From Thiomicrospira sp. XS5 (GTDB lineage: Bacteria > Pseudomonadota > Gammaproteobacteria > Thiomicrospirales > Thiomicrospiraceae): DNA of 64,000 nt. The notes beneath the pieces were generated by a model. It made no database searches, was not told the origin of the DNA, and saw only the letters and a program-made list of their open reading frames with translations. Below are positions 56,932 through 64,000 of this stretch, one piece after another. Position 1 is the first letter of the stretch; each line of letters begins with the position of its first letter. Made by a program: the position numbers and the translations under genes. The DNA lies in the NCBI RefSeq assembly GCF_001507555.1, contig NZ_LQBO01000001.1, positions 248,001 through 312,000 of the forward strand. Direction: 5' to 3'.

Positions 56932-58427
56932 GTCACTGGCTCCACAGGTAAATCCAAAGCAATACGCGCTCCAGAATAATGTTTGTTTGGTGGCAGCAAC
57001 TGAATTTCGCCGCCATGTTTATCCACATAATAACCGACAATGGCCAATCCGAGGCCGGTGCCTTTCATGGTCGAACCGGGCTGAACGTCGCCTTGAAAAA
57101 AGTCTTCGAAAATGGCCTGATGCAATTCTTCCGGAATCCCTGGGCCTTGGTCTTCCACCAAAAAACGTAACCCAGTTTGCGTACGCGTGACCGACACTCC
57201 GATGTGATCGCCCGAATTGGAAAACTTGATGGCGTTGGACAGGAAGTTGCTCAAAATCATCTTCAATTTGGCGGCGTCCGCGACAATTTTAAACCGTGGC
57301 ACCGCCACATCCAAGACAACGCCCTTATTCTGAACCAACAATTGATAATCAGCGACCAATTGCGCCACCAGTTTGGACACATCCACGTCGCCCAAATCAA
57401 GCCGGGATTGAATCGACACCGCTTTCTGGTATTCCAACAGGTTGGCGACCAGGTTCATGATATTGAAGTTGCCCACCTGCATCAGTTGCACCACTTCTTT
57501 CTGCTCCGGCGTCAGCGAGCCGATCAGCTCCTCGGACAGCAAGTCCGTGCCTTCTTTCAGCGTGGCCAGCGGTGTTTTCAGTTCATGGGAAATGTTGCGG
57601 ATGAACTGCTGTTTCTCATTTTCGAGGTGCTTCAGCTCCTGCCGCAAACCTTCCAGATTAGCGCCCAATTCGCGCACATCACGCGGCCCGGCGGAAATCT
57701 CGATGGGGGTTTCAAAATCGTCCTTCACCAAACGGCGAATCACCGAACCGGTCTTGCGGATCGGCTTGGTGATGAAATGCACAAACACCACACTCAACAA
57801 AAACGCCAATAGCGCACTGGCCAGCACGATGTAAAACACCCGTTCGCGCACCGACGCTTCGTATTCCGATAAGGCCTGCACTTCCAGCGATTGCTGACGC
57901 GACCCCATTTCAATGATTTGTTTGGCTTGGTTAGTCAGTATCTCAAACTGGCCGACGTCTTCCGCCAGCACCGGTTTTTGTTCGAAAAACGCGCGGTTGT
58001 ACACCGACTCGAACAGTTCCATTTCCAGCTGCTTCAACTGGTTCAGTTTCTTCGCCAAATCGGAATCGATGTCGTAGGGTTTGGACGCATCCACCAGACT
58101 GATGAACTTTTGATGATGGGTCAGAAAGGCGTCCAGCAGCGAGGTTTCTTTCAGCACCTGATATTGGCGAATACTGCGTTCCATCGACACCAGGCGTTCC
58201 AGAATCAAGCGGCTGTTTTCCGTGACCATCACCGTCTGAAACACGGTTTTATGCGCCTGTTTGGAGTAACTGTCCATCGACACCAGCGCGTACACTATCG
58301 CAAACATCAACGGCAAACTCACCACCACGAAACTGCCGAGCATCCACTGGTACAGGGAACCTTCCCACACCGGTTTCAGTTTGGCGCTCAACTGTTGGCG
58401 GACATTCGACCAGGCCTGGTTAAACAT
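56928..58427 (-). CDS. glrK: sensor histidine kinase GlrK (QseE-like)
   Basis: The 499-residue kinase has two membrane helices (residues 30-50 and 199-219) around a helical periplasmic domain. A HAMP segment (FITKPIRKTGSVIRRLVKDDFETPI) and HisKA with His281 (FIRNISHELKTPLATLKEGTDLL) follow. The ATPase domain has N, G1 and G2 boxes (FLSNAIKFSNSGDHI, VEDQGPGIPEE, GTGLGLAIVGYYVDKHGGEI). It is the first gene of the operon. The palindrome CCAGGCCTGG encodes residues NQAW at its extreme N-terminus. Confidence 0.92.
   Translation of the reverse strand: MFNQAWSNVRQQLSAKLKPVWEGSLYQWMLGSFVVVSLPLMFAIVYALVSMDSYSKQAHKTVFQTVMVTENSRLILERLVSMERSIRQYQVLKETSLLDAFLTHHQKFISLVDASKPYDIDSDLAKKLNQLKQLEMELFESVYNRAFFEQKPVLAEDVGQFEILTNQAKQIIEMGSRQQSLEVQALSEYEASVRERVFYIVLASALLAFLLSVVFVHFITKPIRKTGSVIRRLVKDDFETPIEISAGPRDVRELGANLEGLRQELKHLENEKQQFIRNISHELKTPLATLKEGTDLLSEELIGSLTPEQKEVVQLMQVGNFNIMNLVANLLEYQKAVSIQSRLDLGDVDVSKLVAQLVADYQLLVQNKGVVLDVAVPRFKIVADAAKLKMILSNFLSNAIKFSNSGDHIGVSVTRTQTGLRFLVEDQGPGIPEELHQAIFEDFFQGDVQPGSTMKGTGLGLAIVGYYVDKHGGEIQLLPPNKHYSGARIALDLPVEPVT
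58410..58419. repeat. dispersed palindrome CCAGGCCTGG, copy 11 (start of glrK)
   Basis: It lies within the first six codons of glrK (GACCAGGCCTGGTTAAAC), near the translation start rather than deep in the gene. Confidence 0.85.
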
Positions 58428-58583
58428 GCGATGCCTGCCCGGCGCCTAACGGTTCGGTTTGCGGTTTGAAAAAGGCCATGCGGCGACTCACCATCGACAA
58501 AATCAAAAACATCATTGTAAAACGACGGCCGGGAAAAATCGGAAAATTTTGGAAAAGCACGGATTCGACGGGACGCCATCCAG

Positions 58584-61460
58584 CTAGTTGAATGAACGGC
58601 ACCAACCGAGGAATTCTTCCGGCGGCAACGGCCGACTGAAGCCGAAGCCCTGCGCCAGCATGCAGCCCTTGTCACGCAGGAATTTGGCCTGCAATTCGGT
58701 TTCGACGCCCTCGGCGATGACTTCCACCCCGACGGCTTTACCCACCGCGATAATGGCTTCGACAATGGCCAGGTCTTCGGCATCGTCGGGCAACGACTGC
58801 ACAAAAGACTGGTCGATTTTCAACTGGTCCAACGGCAGTTTTTTCAAATAGGACAAGGAGGAGAAGCCGGTCCCGAAATCGTCCATCGACAAGGCGACGC
58901 CCAGTTCCTTCAACGCGTACAAAACTTCAATCCCCTGCTGCTCGTTCTGTAACAGGAAGCTTTCGGTCACTTCCAGTTCCAGCACCGCCGGGTTGATGCC
59001 GGTTTCCGCCAAGACTTCCGCAACCGTGGCGACAAAATCCTGATGCATCAGCTGGATGGTGGACACATTCACCGAAATCCGCTCCAATTCGAATCCTTGT
59101 TTTTGCCAGGCCTGCCAATGACGACACGCCTGAGCCAGTACATCCCGGCCCAACGGAATAATCAAACCGGTGGATTCACTGATGCCGATAAACTTATTCG
59201 GCGGGACCACGCCCATTTCCGGATGCAACCAGCGTACCAGGGCTTCCGCCCCCACCACGCGGTTTTCCTTCAAACAAATTTGCGGCTGGAAATAGGTGAC
59301 CAGTTCTTTGTTTTCAATGCCTTGACGCAACGCTTTTTCGTAAAAGAAGTATTCCGAGGTGGTGGTGGTCAGCTCCGAGGAATGGAAAGCGTAACCGCTG
59401 TGCGGCAGTTTCTTGGCTTCAAACAAGGCTTCGTCGGCGGATTTCATCAAATCCAAGGCTTCGTCGCCGTCCAGAGACGACAAGGCGATACCGATTTTGA
59501 CGTCGAGCACATGATCCTGACCGTCAATGCTAAACGGTTCCAGAAAGGCTTCAATCAACTGCTCGGCGAATTCGGCGGTTTCATTTTTGTGCTGGATGTC
59601 TTCCATCAGAATCAGGAAATTGTCCGCCCCCAAACGCGCCACGGAATCTTCCGAATCCAGCAGTTGGTTCAAACGTTGTGCCACGGCTTTCAGTAATTGG
59701 TCGCCGTATTCGTAGCCCACGGCATCGTTGAACATCTTGAAACGGGCGATGTCCACAATCAACAATGCGACCTTCTGAGATTCGCGAGAGGATTTTTTGA
59801 TGGACTGCTGCAGGCGGTTTTTGAACAGCGACACATTCGGCAAGCCGGTCAGAATGTCGTAAAACGACAGGCGGTTGATTTCCTGCTCGGTGGCTTTTTG
59901 TTGGCTCAAATCGTTCATCAAGCCGACGTAATGCAACACGTCGCCGGTTTTGTTTTTGACGGCGTTGATGGTCAACCATTCCGGATAGATGGTGCCGTCT
60001 TTCTTTCGGTTCCAAATCTCACCCTGCCAGGTGCCATTGGCTTGCAGGGAAGTCCACATTTCACGGTAAAATTCTTTCGCTTGCTGACCGGAGCTGAGCA
60101 TGGACGGATCTTTGCCCGCCACATCCTTAAAATCGTAACCGGTGATGTCTTCAAACTTACGGTTGACCAGCACAAAGCGGTTGTCGGCATCCGTGACCAA
60201 AATGCCTTCCCCGGCGTTATCGAACACCGACCGGGTCAGCATTTGGAAACGCTCGGTTTCGTGACGGAAACTCAAGTCGTTCATCACCACCAGGTGGGCC
60301 GGTTCGGCGTGATAGGTGATCGGTTTATGCGACAGCTCCACCGAGACTCGGCGCTGGTCGAAACAGAGTAATTCCTGTTCGATGTAAGCCGGATGGTGGT
60401 GTTCCATTTCCCGCAAACGCAGGGCAAAGGCTTCCCGTTCGGCCTCCGGCACCAAATCCAACAGCGATTTTTCCATCAAATCGCATTCCTGATAGCCCAA
60501 CAGGTTATAGACTTCGTGATTGGCGTAAGCGATGCGGTCGCCCTGATAAATTAATACGCCGTGCATCGACATGCTCAGCAAGTCGCGATACAGGGTTTCC
60601 GCTTCCAGCACCCGTTGTTCTTTTTCCTTGATGCTGATGCTGGTCTGGTAATGGAAATTTTCTTCAATGCGGTGCAGCAGTTCGGAAAAGCTGATTAAAT
60701 CCAGTAAGGTGCCGTCGTCGTCTTCCACGCCGATATGATGGAATTTGCGCTCCATCATAAAGTGACGGACATACGACAGGCTTTGGTCGTGAGACACGCT
60801 GATCAACGGCCAGGAAGCGATGTCCTTAACCGTCAGGTCATCGTAATTTTCCAGCAGCGCAAAACACTTCAGCAAATCCCGCATCGAGATAATCCCGAGT
60901 TCGTCTTCCTTGCGCACCACCAAGGCATCCACGTCTTTTTCCGCCATCATCGCCAGCACCTCGTTAAGGTTGGCGTGAGCGTCAATGAAATGCAAATGCC
61001 CGCTCAGCAACTCACGGATGGCAATGCCTTCCAAAAAGTGTTCGCTGGCTTTGGCATTGACCAGATCAGATTGCGCCAAGACACCCACCGGGCGCTCGTC
61101 ACAATCCACGACCAACAGATGATGGATGTGTTTCTTGTGGAACAGATACGTGGCGGACGACACCAGTTCGTCTTTATGAACGCGCCAAACCGGCGTGTTC
61201 ATCACCATAGCAATGGGAGCTTGTAACACTTCCGGTTTAGAGACGTCGAGACGCAACAAATCAGTACGCGTCCAGATGCCTTCGATTTCACCGTTGTCCT
61301 CGACCAGGATGGAGCCGATGTTTTTCTGGCTCAAGAGACCAATCACCGATTTGATGCTCATATCCGGCGGACAGGTTTCCAGCCCATGATGCATAAAATG
61401 GGAAACGGTCAAGGATTCTTGCGACGTTGCAAAAAGCGGAATGTTACTTGGGTGTTTCAT
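58584..61460 (-). CDS. CBS-PAS-GGDEF-EAL protein, predicted cyclic-di-GMP phosphodiesterase
   Basis: The 958-residue soluble protein contains four CBS motifs (two Bateman modules, about residues 15-275), two PAS domains (about 290-400 and 405-525), then GGDEF and EAL domains. The GGDEF motif is degenerate (ARLGADNFLIL), so it is unlikely to make c-di-GMP. The EAL domain is intact (GAEALVRWLHPEMG, MDDFGTGFSSLSYLKKLPLDQLKIDQSFV, EVIAEGVET). The CBS modules may bind adenine nucleotides or SAM and so link c-di-GMP breakdown to energy state. It is monocistronic and upstream of glrK. Confidence 0.92.
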   Translation of the reverse strand: MKHPSNIPLFATSQESLTVSHFMHHGLETCPPDMSIKSVIGLLSQKNIGSILVEDNGEIEGIWTRTDLLRLDVSKPEVLQAPIAMVMNTPVWRVHKDELVSSATYLFHKKHIHHLLVVDCDERPVGVLAQSDLVNAKASEHFLEGIAIRELLSGHLHFIDAHANLNEVLAMMAEKDVDALVVRKEDELGIISMRDLLKCFALLENYDDLTVKDIASWPLISVSHDQSLSYVRHFMMERKFHHIGVEDDDGTLLDLISFSELLHRIEENFHYQTSISIKEKEQRVLEAETLYRDLLSMSMHGVLIYQGDRIAYANHEVYNLLGYQECDLMEKSLLDLVPEAEREAFALRLREMEHHHPAYIEQELLCFDQRRVSVELSHKPITYHAEPAHLVVMNDLSFRHETERFQMLTRSVFDNAGEGILVTDADNRFVLVNRKFEDITGYDFKDVAGKDPSMLSSGQQAKEFYREMWTSLQANGTWQGEIWNRKKDGTIYPEWLTINAVKNKTGDVLHYVGLMNDLSQQKATEQEINRLSFYDILTGLPNVSLFKNRLQQSIKKSSRESQKVALLIVDIARFKMFNDAVGYEYGDQLLKAVAQRLNQLLDSEDSVARLGADNFLILMEDIQHKNETAEFAEQLIEAFLEPFSIDGQDHVLDVKIGIALSSLDGDEALDLMKSADEALFEAKKLPHSGYAFHSSELTTTTSEYFFYEKALRQGIENKELVTYFQPQICLKENRVVGAEALVRWLHPEMGVVPPNKFIGISESTGLIIPLGRDVLAQACRHWQAWQKQGFELERISVNVSTIQLMHQDFVATVAEVLAETGINPAVLELEVTESFLLQNEQQGIEVLYALKELGVALSMDDFGTGFSSLSYLKKLPLDQLKIDQSFVQSLPDDAEDLAIVEAIIAVGKAVGVEVIAEGVETELQAKFLRDKGCMLAQGFGFSRPLPPEEFLGWCRSFN

Positions 61461-61547
61461 GACGAAAATTTTACACCAAGCGTCACGGGAAGACCACCGA
61501 AGTTAACGGAAAAGAGCGCGCTTTTTGAAACGGGTGATCCCGCTTCA

Positions 61548-62396
61548 TCACTGGCGTACTAGCCGCCGTAAATCGAAGTCGGTTTCAAAGTTGGAACGGT
61601 AAGGGTTGATGTCGAGTCCTCCCCGGCGAACATAGCGCGCATAAACGGTCAGTTTTTCCGGCTGACAGTAATGCATCAGGTCCACGAACACCCGTTCCAC
61701 GCATTGCTCGTGAAACTCATTATGTTCCCGAAACGACACCAGATATTTCAGCAGATTTTCGCGGTCAATTTTCGGCCCTTCGTAGCGGATGACAATGCTG
61801 CCCCAATCCGGCTGACCGGTCACCAAACAATTCGATTTAAGCAAATGGCTGTAGAGAGTCTCCGACACCGGTGTCGACGACACAGTTGTCAGCCACTCCG
61901 GTCGAATCTGATAATCACTCACCTCGATGTCCAAGTCGTCCAGACATTCACCGGGCGGGGCGCCAATTAAGGTTTGCGGCTCATCCAAATCGTACAAGGC
62001 CACTTTCACCTCTCCGCCGCAGGCCTGGGATAAATCGGTTATCCAATGTTGTTTGACCACCTCCGCCGACGCAAAACGAGTGCCGTTAAACGAATTCAAA
62101 TACAGCTTAAAGGATTTCGACTCGATTAAGTTCGGCGACTCCGCCGGAAAGAAAAACAGCGCCCAGCCGACTTGCGGCTTGCCCTTGTCATTCAACCAGG
62201 AAATCTCAAATCCGGTCCAAACATCCTGGCCGGAAAACGGCAGCGCGTCCGGCGAAACGCCCAGTTCATCGCGTTTTTCCTGACGCGGTACCGGGAACAA
62301 AAGACTCGGGTCGTATTGCGTGCAATAAGGGGTCGCTTGGCCTAACAGGCTTTGATTCGCCGTGGAATCCGATTTGGGGGAAAGGGTGTTTGTCAT
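61548..62396 (-). CDS. queF: NADPH-dependent 7-cyano-7-deazaguanine reductase QueF
   Basis: QueF reduces preQ0 to preQ1 in queuosine synthesis. The 282-residue length is that of the bimodular YqcD type. The catalytic Cys190 is in [14 protein letters not shown]. The QueF motif [13 protein letters not shown] is in the N-terminal half, and [10 protein letters not shown] and [17 protein letters not shown] are present. No other que genes are nearby. Confidence 0.95.
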   Translation of the reverse strand: MTNTLSPKSDSTANQSLLGQATPYCTQYDPSLLFPVPRQEKRDELGVSPDALPFSGQDVWTGFEISWLNDKGKPQVGWALFFFPAESPNLIESKSFKLYLNSFNGTRFASAEVVKQHWITDLSQACGGEVKVALYDLDEPQTLIGAPPGECLDDLDIEVSDYQIRPEWLTTVSSTPVSETLYSHLLKSNCLVTGQPDWGSIVIRYEGPKIDRENLLKYLVSFREHNEFHEQCVERVFVDLMHYCQPEKLTVYARYVRRGGLDINPYRSNFETDFDLRRLVRQ

Positions 62397-62471
62397 AAAT
62401 CTCTCAAAAACTTCGATGGTGATTTTAGGTATTATACGAAAACGATTATTGAGATACAGAAAGGTTCACCC

Positions 62472-62675
62472 GTGTTAACGACGTTGATTTATGGCATGTT
62501 GCTGACGGCTTTGGTTTTAGCCGCGCTTTGGTTGGGATTTCGATTTCTGCGCCGCTTTCCGGCGTTTGACGGTTTCAACACCCGCACCGCGAACAAGCGC
62601 ATGTTGCAATTAACGTTGATTCTGTATTTCAGCGGTGTGGTGCTGACCGTCTATTGGATGATGGACGCCAATTAA
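62472..62675 (+). CDS. small membrane protein of unknown function
   Basis: The product is 67 residues from a GTG at 62472, with AAAGG eight bases upstream. Two helices (LTTLIYGMLLTALVLAALWLG and MLQLTLILYFSGVVLTVYWMM) flank a basic loop (FRFLRRFPAFDGFNTRTANKR). The longer frame from 62352 overlaps queF and is rejected. The stop is 15 bases from the convergent CHAD gene. No family is recognised. Confidence 0.7.
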   Translation: MLTTLIYGMLLTALVLAALWLGFRFLRRFPAFDGFNTRTANKRMLQLTLILYFSGVVLTVYWMMDAN

Positions 62676-62690
62676 GGCACTGATGCGACG

Positions 62691-63548
62691 CTACAATTTC
62701 GACAAACGTCGTTGCAAGGCGGCGCTTTGTTCCCAAAAGTCCGCCATTTTCGCCTCGTAAACCGCTTGAATCGCAGTCCAGTGCTCCGACCAGAGTTCCG
62801 ATTGGGATAACGACTCTTTTAAGCGACTCTCCAAGATCATGAAATCGTGTTCCCGGCCGAGCAAATCGCCCAGTTCATCCAGGCACTGAGTGCGTTTGCG
62901 CTGTCCCCGCAGTCCGAGCTGGCGCAGTATTTTCAACTGATAATAACCGTATTTGACCCATTTTCGCCAGGCGTGGCGTTGTTCAAGGTTGTCTGCTTTA
63001 AACGCCTGTTTGCCGAGACTACGACACCGGGTAAACGTCATCGCCAAACCATCCTGCAAAGCGGTGTCGGATTGAAAATCGAATTTCAATTTTCGCCAGG
63101 CCTGACGCTCCTTTTTCAGAGCATGAATCACTTTCTCCCACGGAATCGGCTCAGGTAACGGTTCGGCCATCCAGGCTTTCAGCACGTCCATCAGGCAGGT
63201 CTTTTCGGATTCGGGCGCTAATTCGACCAAATCCAGAAGCGTGTCCATGAGAACTTCGCGGTCGCGCATGGCGGACAACTGCTTGCCGGTGAGTCGCATG
63301 CGTTTTTTGGCGGCTTGAAAGGTCAGGCGCGGCACCGCGAATCGAACCAGTTGCCAATAGGCGCGGAGATGTTTGAGTAGGACACGCAACGCATGCACCG
63401 ATTCTTTGTCGTCACGGTGCTTAGAGTTGGCGAGAGAAAGCGCATTTTCCAATAAGGAGAGGATTTCCTGTTGCAACTGTGCCAGCCGCTCGGCATCGGA
63501 TACCTGACCGAAAAACGGCTCGGCCCAGTCCACCGCGGATTTTTTCAT
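62691..63548 (-). CDS. CHAD-domain protein
   Basis: This is a 285-residue all-helical protein. The CHAD hallmark of conserved His and basic residues is seen in HRDDKESVHALRVLLKHLRAYWQL, in the RxxK pair near QLSAMRDREVLMD, and in HAWRKWVKYGYYQLKILRQLG. CHAD proteins bind polyphosphate. The start at 63548 is chosen over 63581 because GGAG lies seven bases before MKKSAVDW. No thiamine-triphosphatase (CYTH) domain is fused. Confidence 0.85.
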   Translation of the reverse strand: MKKSAVDWAEPFFGQVSDAERLAQLQQEILSLLENALSLANSKHRDDKESVHALRVLLKHLRAYWQLVRFAVPRLTFQAAKKRMRLTGKQLSAMRDREVLMDTLLDLVELAPESEKTCLMDVLKAWMAEPLPEPIPWEKVIHALKKERQAWRKLKFDFQSDTALQDGLAMTFTRCRSLGKQAFKADNLEQRHAWRKWVKYGYYQLKILRQLGLRGQRKRTQCLDELGDLLGREHDFMILESRLKESLSQSELWSEHWTAIQAVYEAKMADFWEQSAALQRRLSKL

Positions 63549-63654
63549 GTCTGACTCCAAACGCCACCCGAATGACGCCATCTTAACCTAAGTCTATGAC
63601 ATGATTATGAAAGTTTTGCTAACGGCGAGCTGACCCGCAAACCCGAACAGGGCC

Positions 63655-64000
63655 TCAGCGTCCGTCGTTTTCGCATTTAAGCGCACAGCCCAGCGCATCC
63701 ATCGCCGCTTGAAAATCGGGCAGAGCCTGCTCGGGCAGTTGCACCTGCATCATGACCTGGCTGTGGTAATCCACCGACACCACTTCGCCGTCCACCAAAC
63801 CGAGCTGATGGCGCACCGGTTGTTCCTGCGCAAAATCGCAGGTGACTCGGCACTCGGCCATATCCACCTGTTCCACTACCGACAAAGTTTCCATCACCGC
63901 TTGCGCGGCTTGGCCATAAGCACGTGTCAGGCCGCCCGCACCGAGTTTAACGCCGCCGAAATACCGCACCACCACGATCATGATGTCGCCGACACCTTTG
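63655..64000 (-). CDS. YigZ/IMPACT (UPF0029) family protein, 5' end outside the window
   Basis: The visible part contains KGVGDIMIVVVRYFGGVKLGAGGLTRAYGQAAQAVMETL, the conserved YigZ/IMPACT core. A C-terminal ferredoxin-like DUF1949 region follows (QHSQV-type strand VDYHSQVMMQVQLP). The frame is open through the right window edge, so the start is missing. The family is linked to translation regulation, but its bacterial role is not settled. Confidence 0.85.
   Translation of the reverse strand, partial: KGVGDIMIVVVRYFGGVKLGAGGLTRAYGQAAQAVMETLSVVEQVDMAECRVTCDFAQEQPVRHQLGLVDGEVVSVDYHSQVMMQVQLPEQALPDFQAAMDALGCALKCENDGR

Overview
The window looks like chromosome from a gammaproteobacterial chemolithoautotroph of the Thiomicrospira / Hydrogenovibrio / Thiomicrorhabdus type. 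This is inferred from a DabAB inorganic-carbon pump operon, a cyanide-insensitive-type bd oxidase, an NnrS protein, DsrE-family periplasmic proteins and gammaproteobacterial housekeeping genes (mnmG-rsmG-parAB-atp, glmU, ubiC/ubiA, glrK-qseG-glrR). The species cannot be fixed from the sequence alone. No rRNA, tRNA, CRISPR array, IS element or prophage was seen. Both edges cut genes (recG on the left, a YigZ/IMPACT family gene on the right).

Layout. 1-2 kb: recG end and ubiC. 2-5.9 kb: an ECF sigma factor and its membrane anti-sigma factor, divergent from two periplasmic DsrE-family proteins and a Porin_O_P channel. The periplasmic half of the anti-sigma factor appears to be a third copy of the same DsrE-like domain, so this may be a self-contained sensing circuit. 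5.9-10.2 kb: an outer-membrane-like protein, ubiA, glmU and two small unknowns. 10.3-22 kb: the F1Fo ATP synthase operon, then parB, parA, rsmG and mnmG, all on the minus strand. 22-28 kb: a lipoprotein, an HD-GYP response regulator and a very large hybrid kinase with three periplasmic binding domains. 28-33 kb: dabB-dabA, convergent with nnrS. 33.7-40.2 kb: an outer-membrane factor / HlyD / RbbA-like ABC / ABC-2 permease export operon. 40.2-45.3 kb: bd oxidase with a previously unlisted small third subunit, a diguanylate cyclase and an MFS carrier. 45.3-50.6 kb: a patchier region with AT-rich inserts (DUF2846-like lipoprotein, an unknown membrane-anchored protein, a rubredoxin with an export signal) around murI, an AhpD-like protein and an AraC regulator. 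50.6-54 kb: metE and divergent metR. 54-58.4 kb: an exported EF-hand protein and the glrK-qseG-glrR two-component operon. 58.5-64 kb: a CBS-PAS-GGDEF-EAL protein, queF, a small membrane protein, a CHAD protein and YigZ.

Two things stand out. First, the sigma/anti-sigma/DsrE/porin locus. Second, a dispersed perfect palindrome, CCAGGCCTGG, found eleven times (about 0.06 expected by chance in 64 kb). Nine copies are intergenic. Three are embedded in 26-28 bp perfect palindromes that serve as terminators, but others lie in divergent promoter regions. Inside genes the near-match CAGGCCTGG is the usual spelling of Gln-Ala-Trp. A third, more modest result is a sigma-54 promoter upstream of the EF-hand gene together with a TGTC-N10-GACA site next to glrR, suggesting a local GlrR target.
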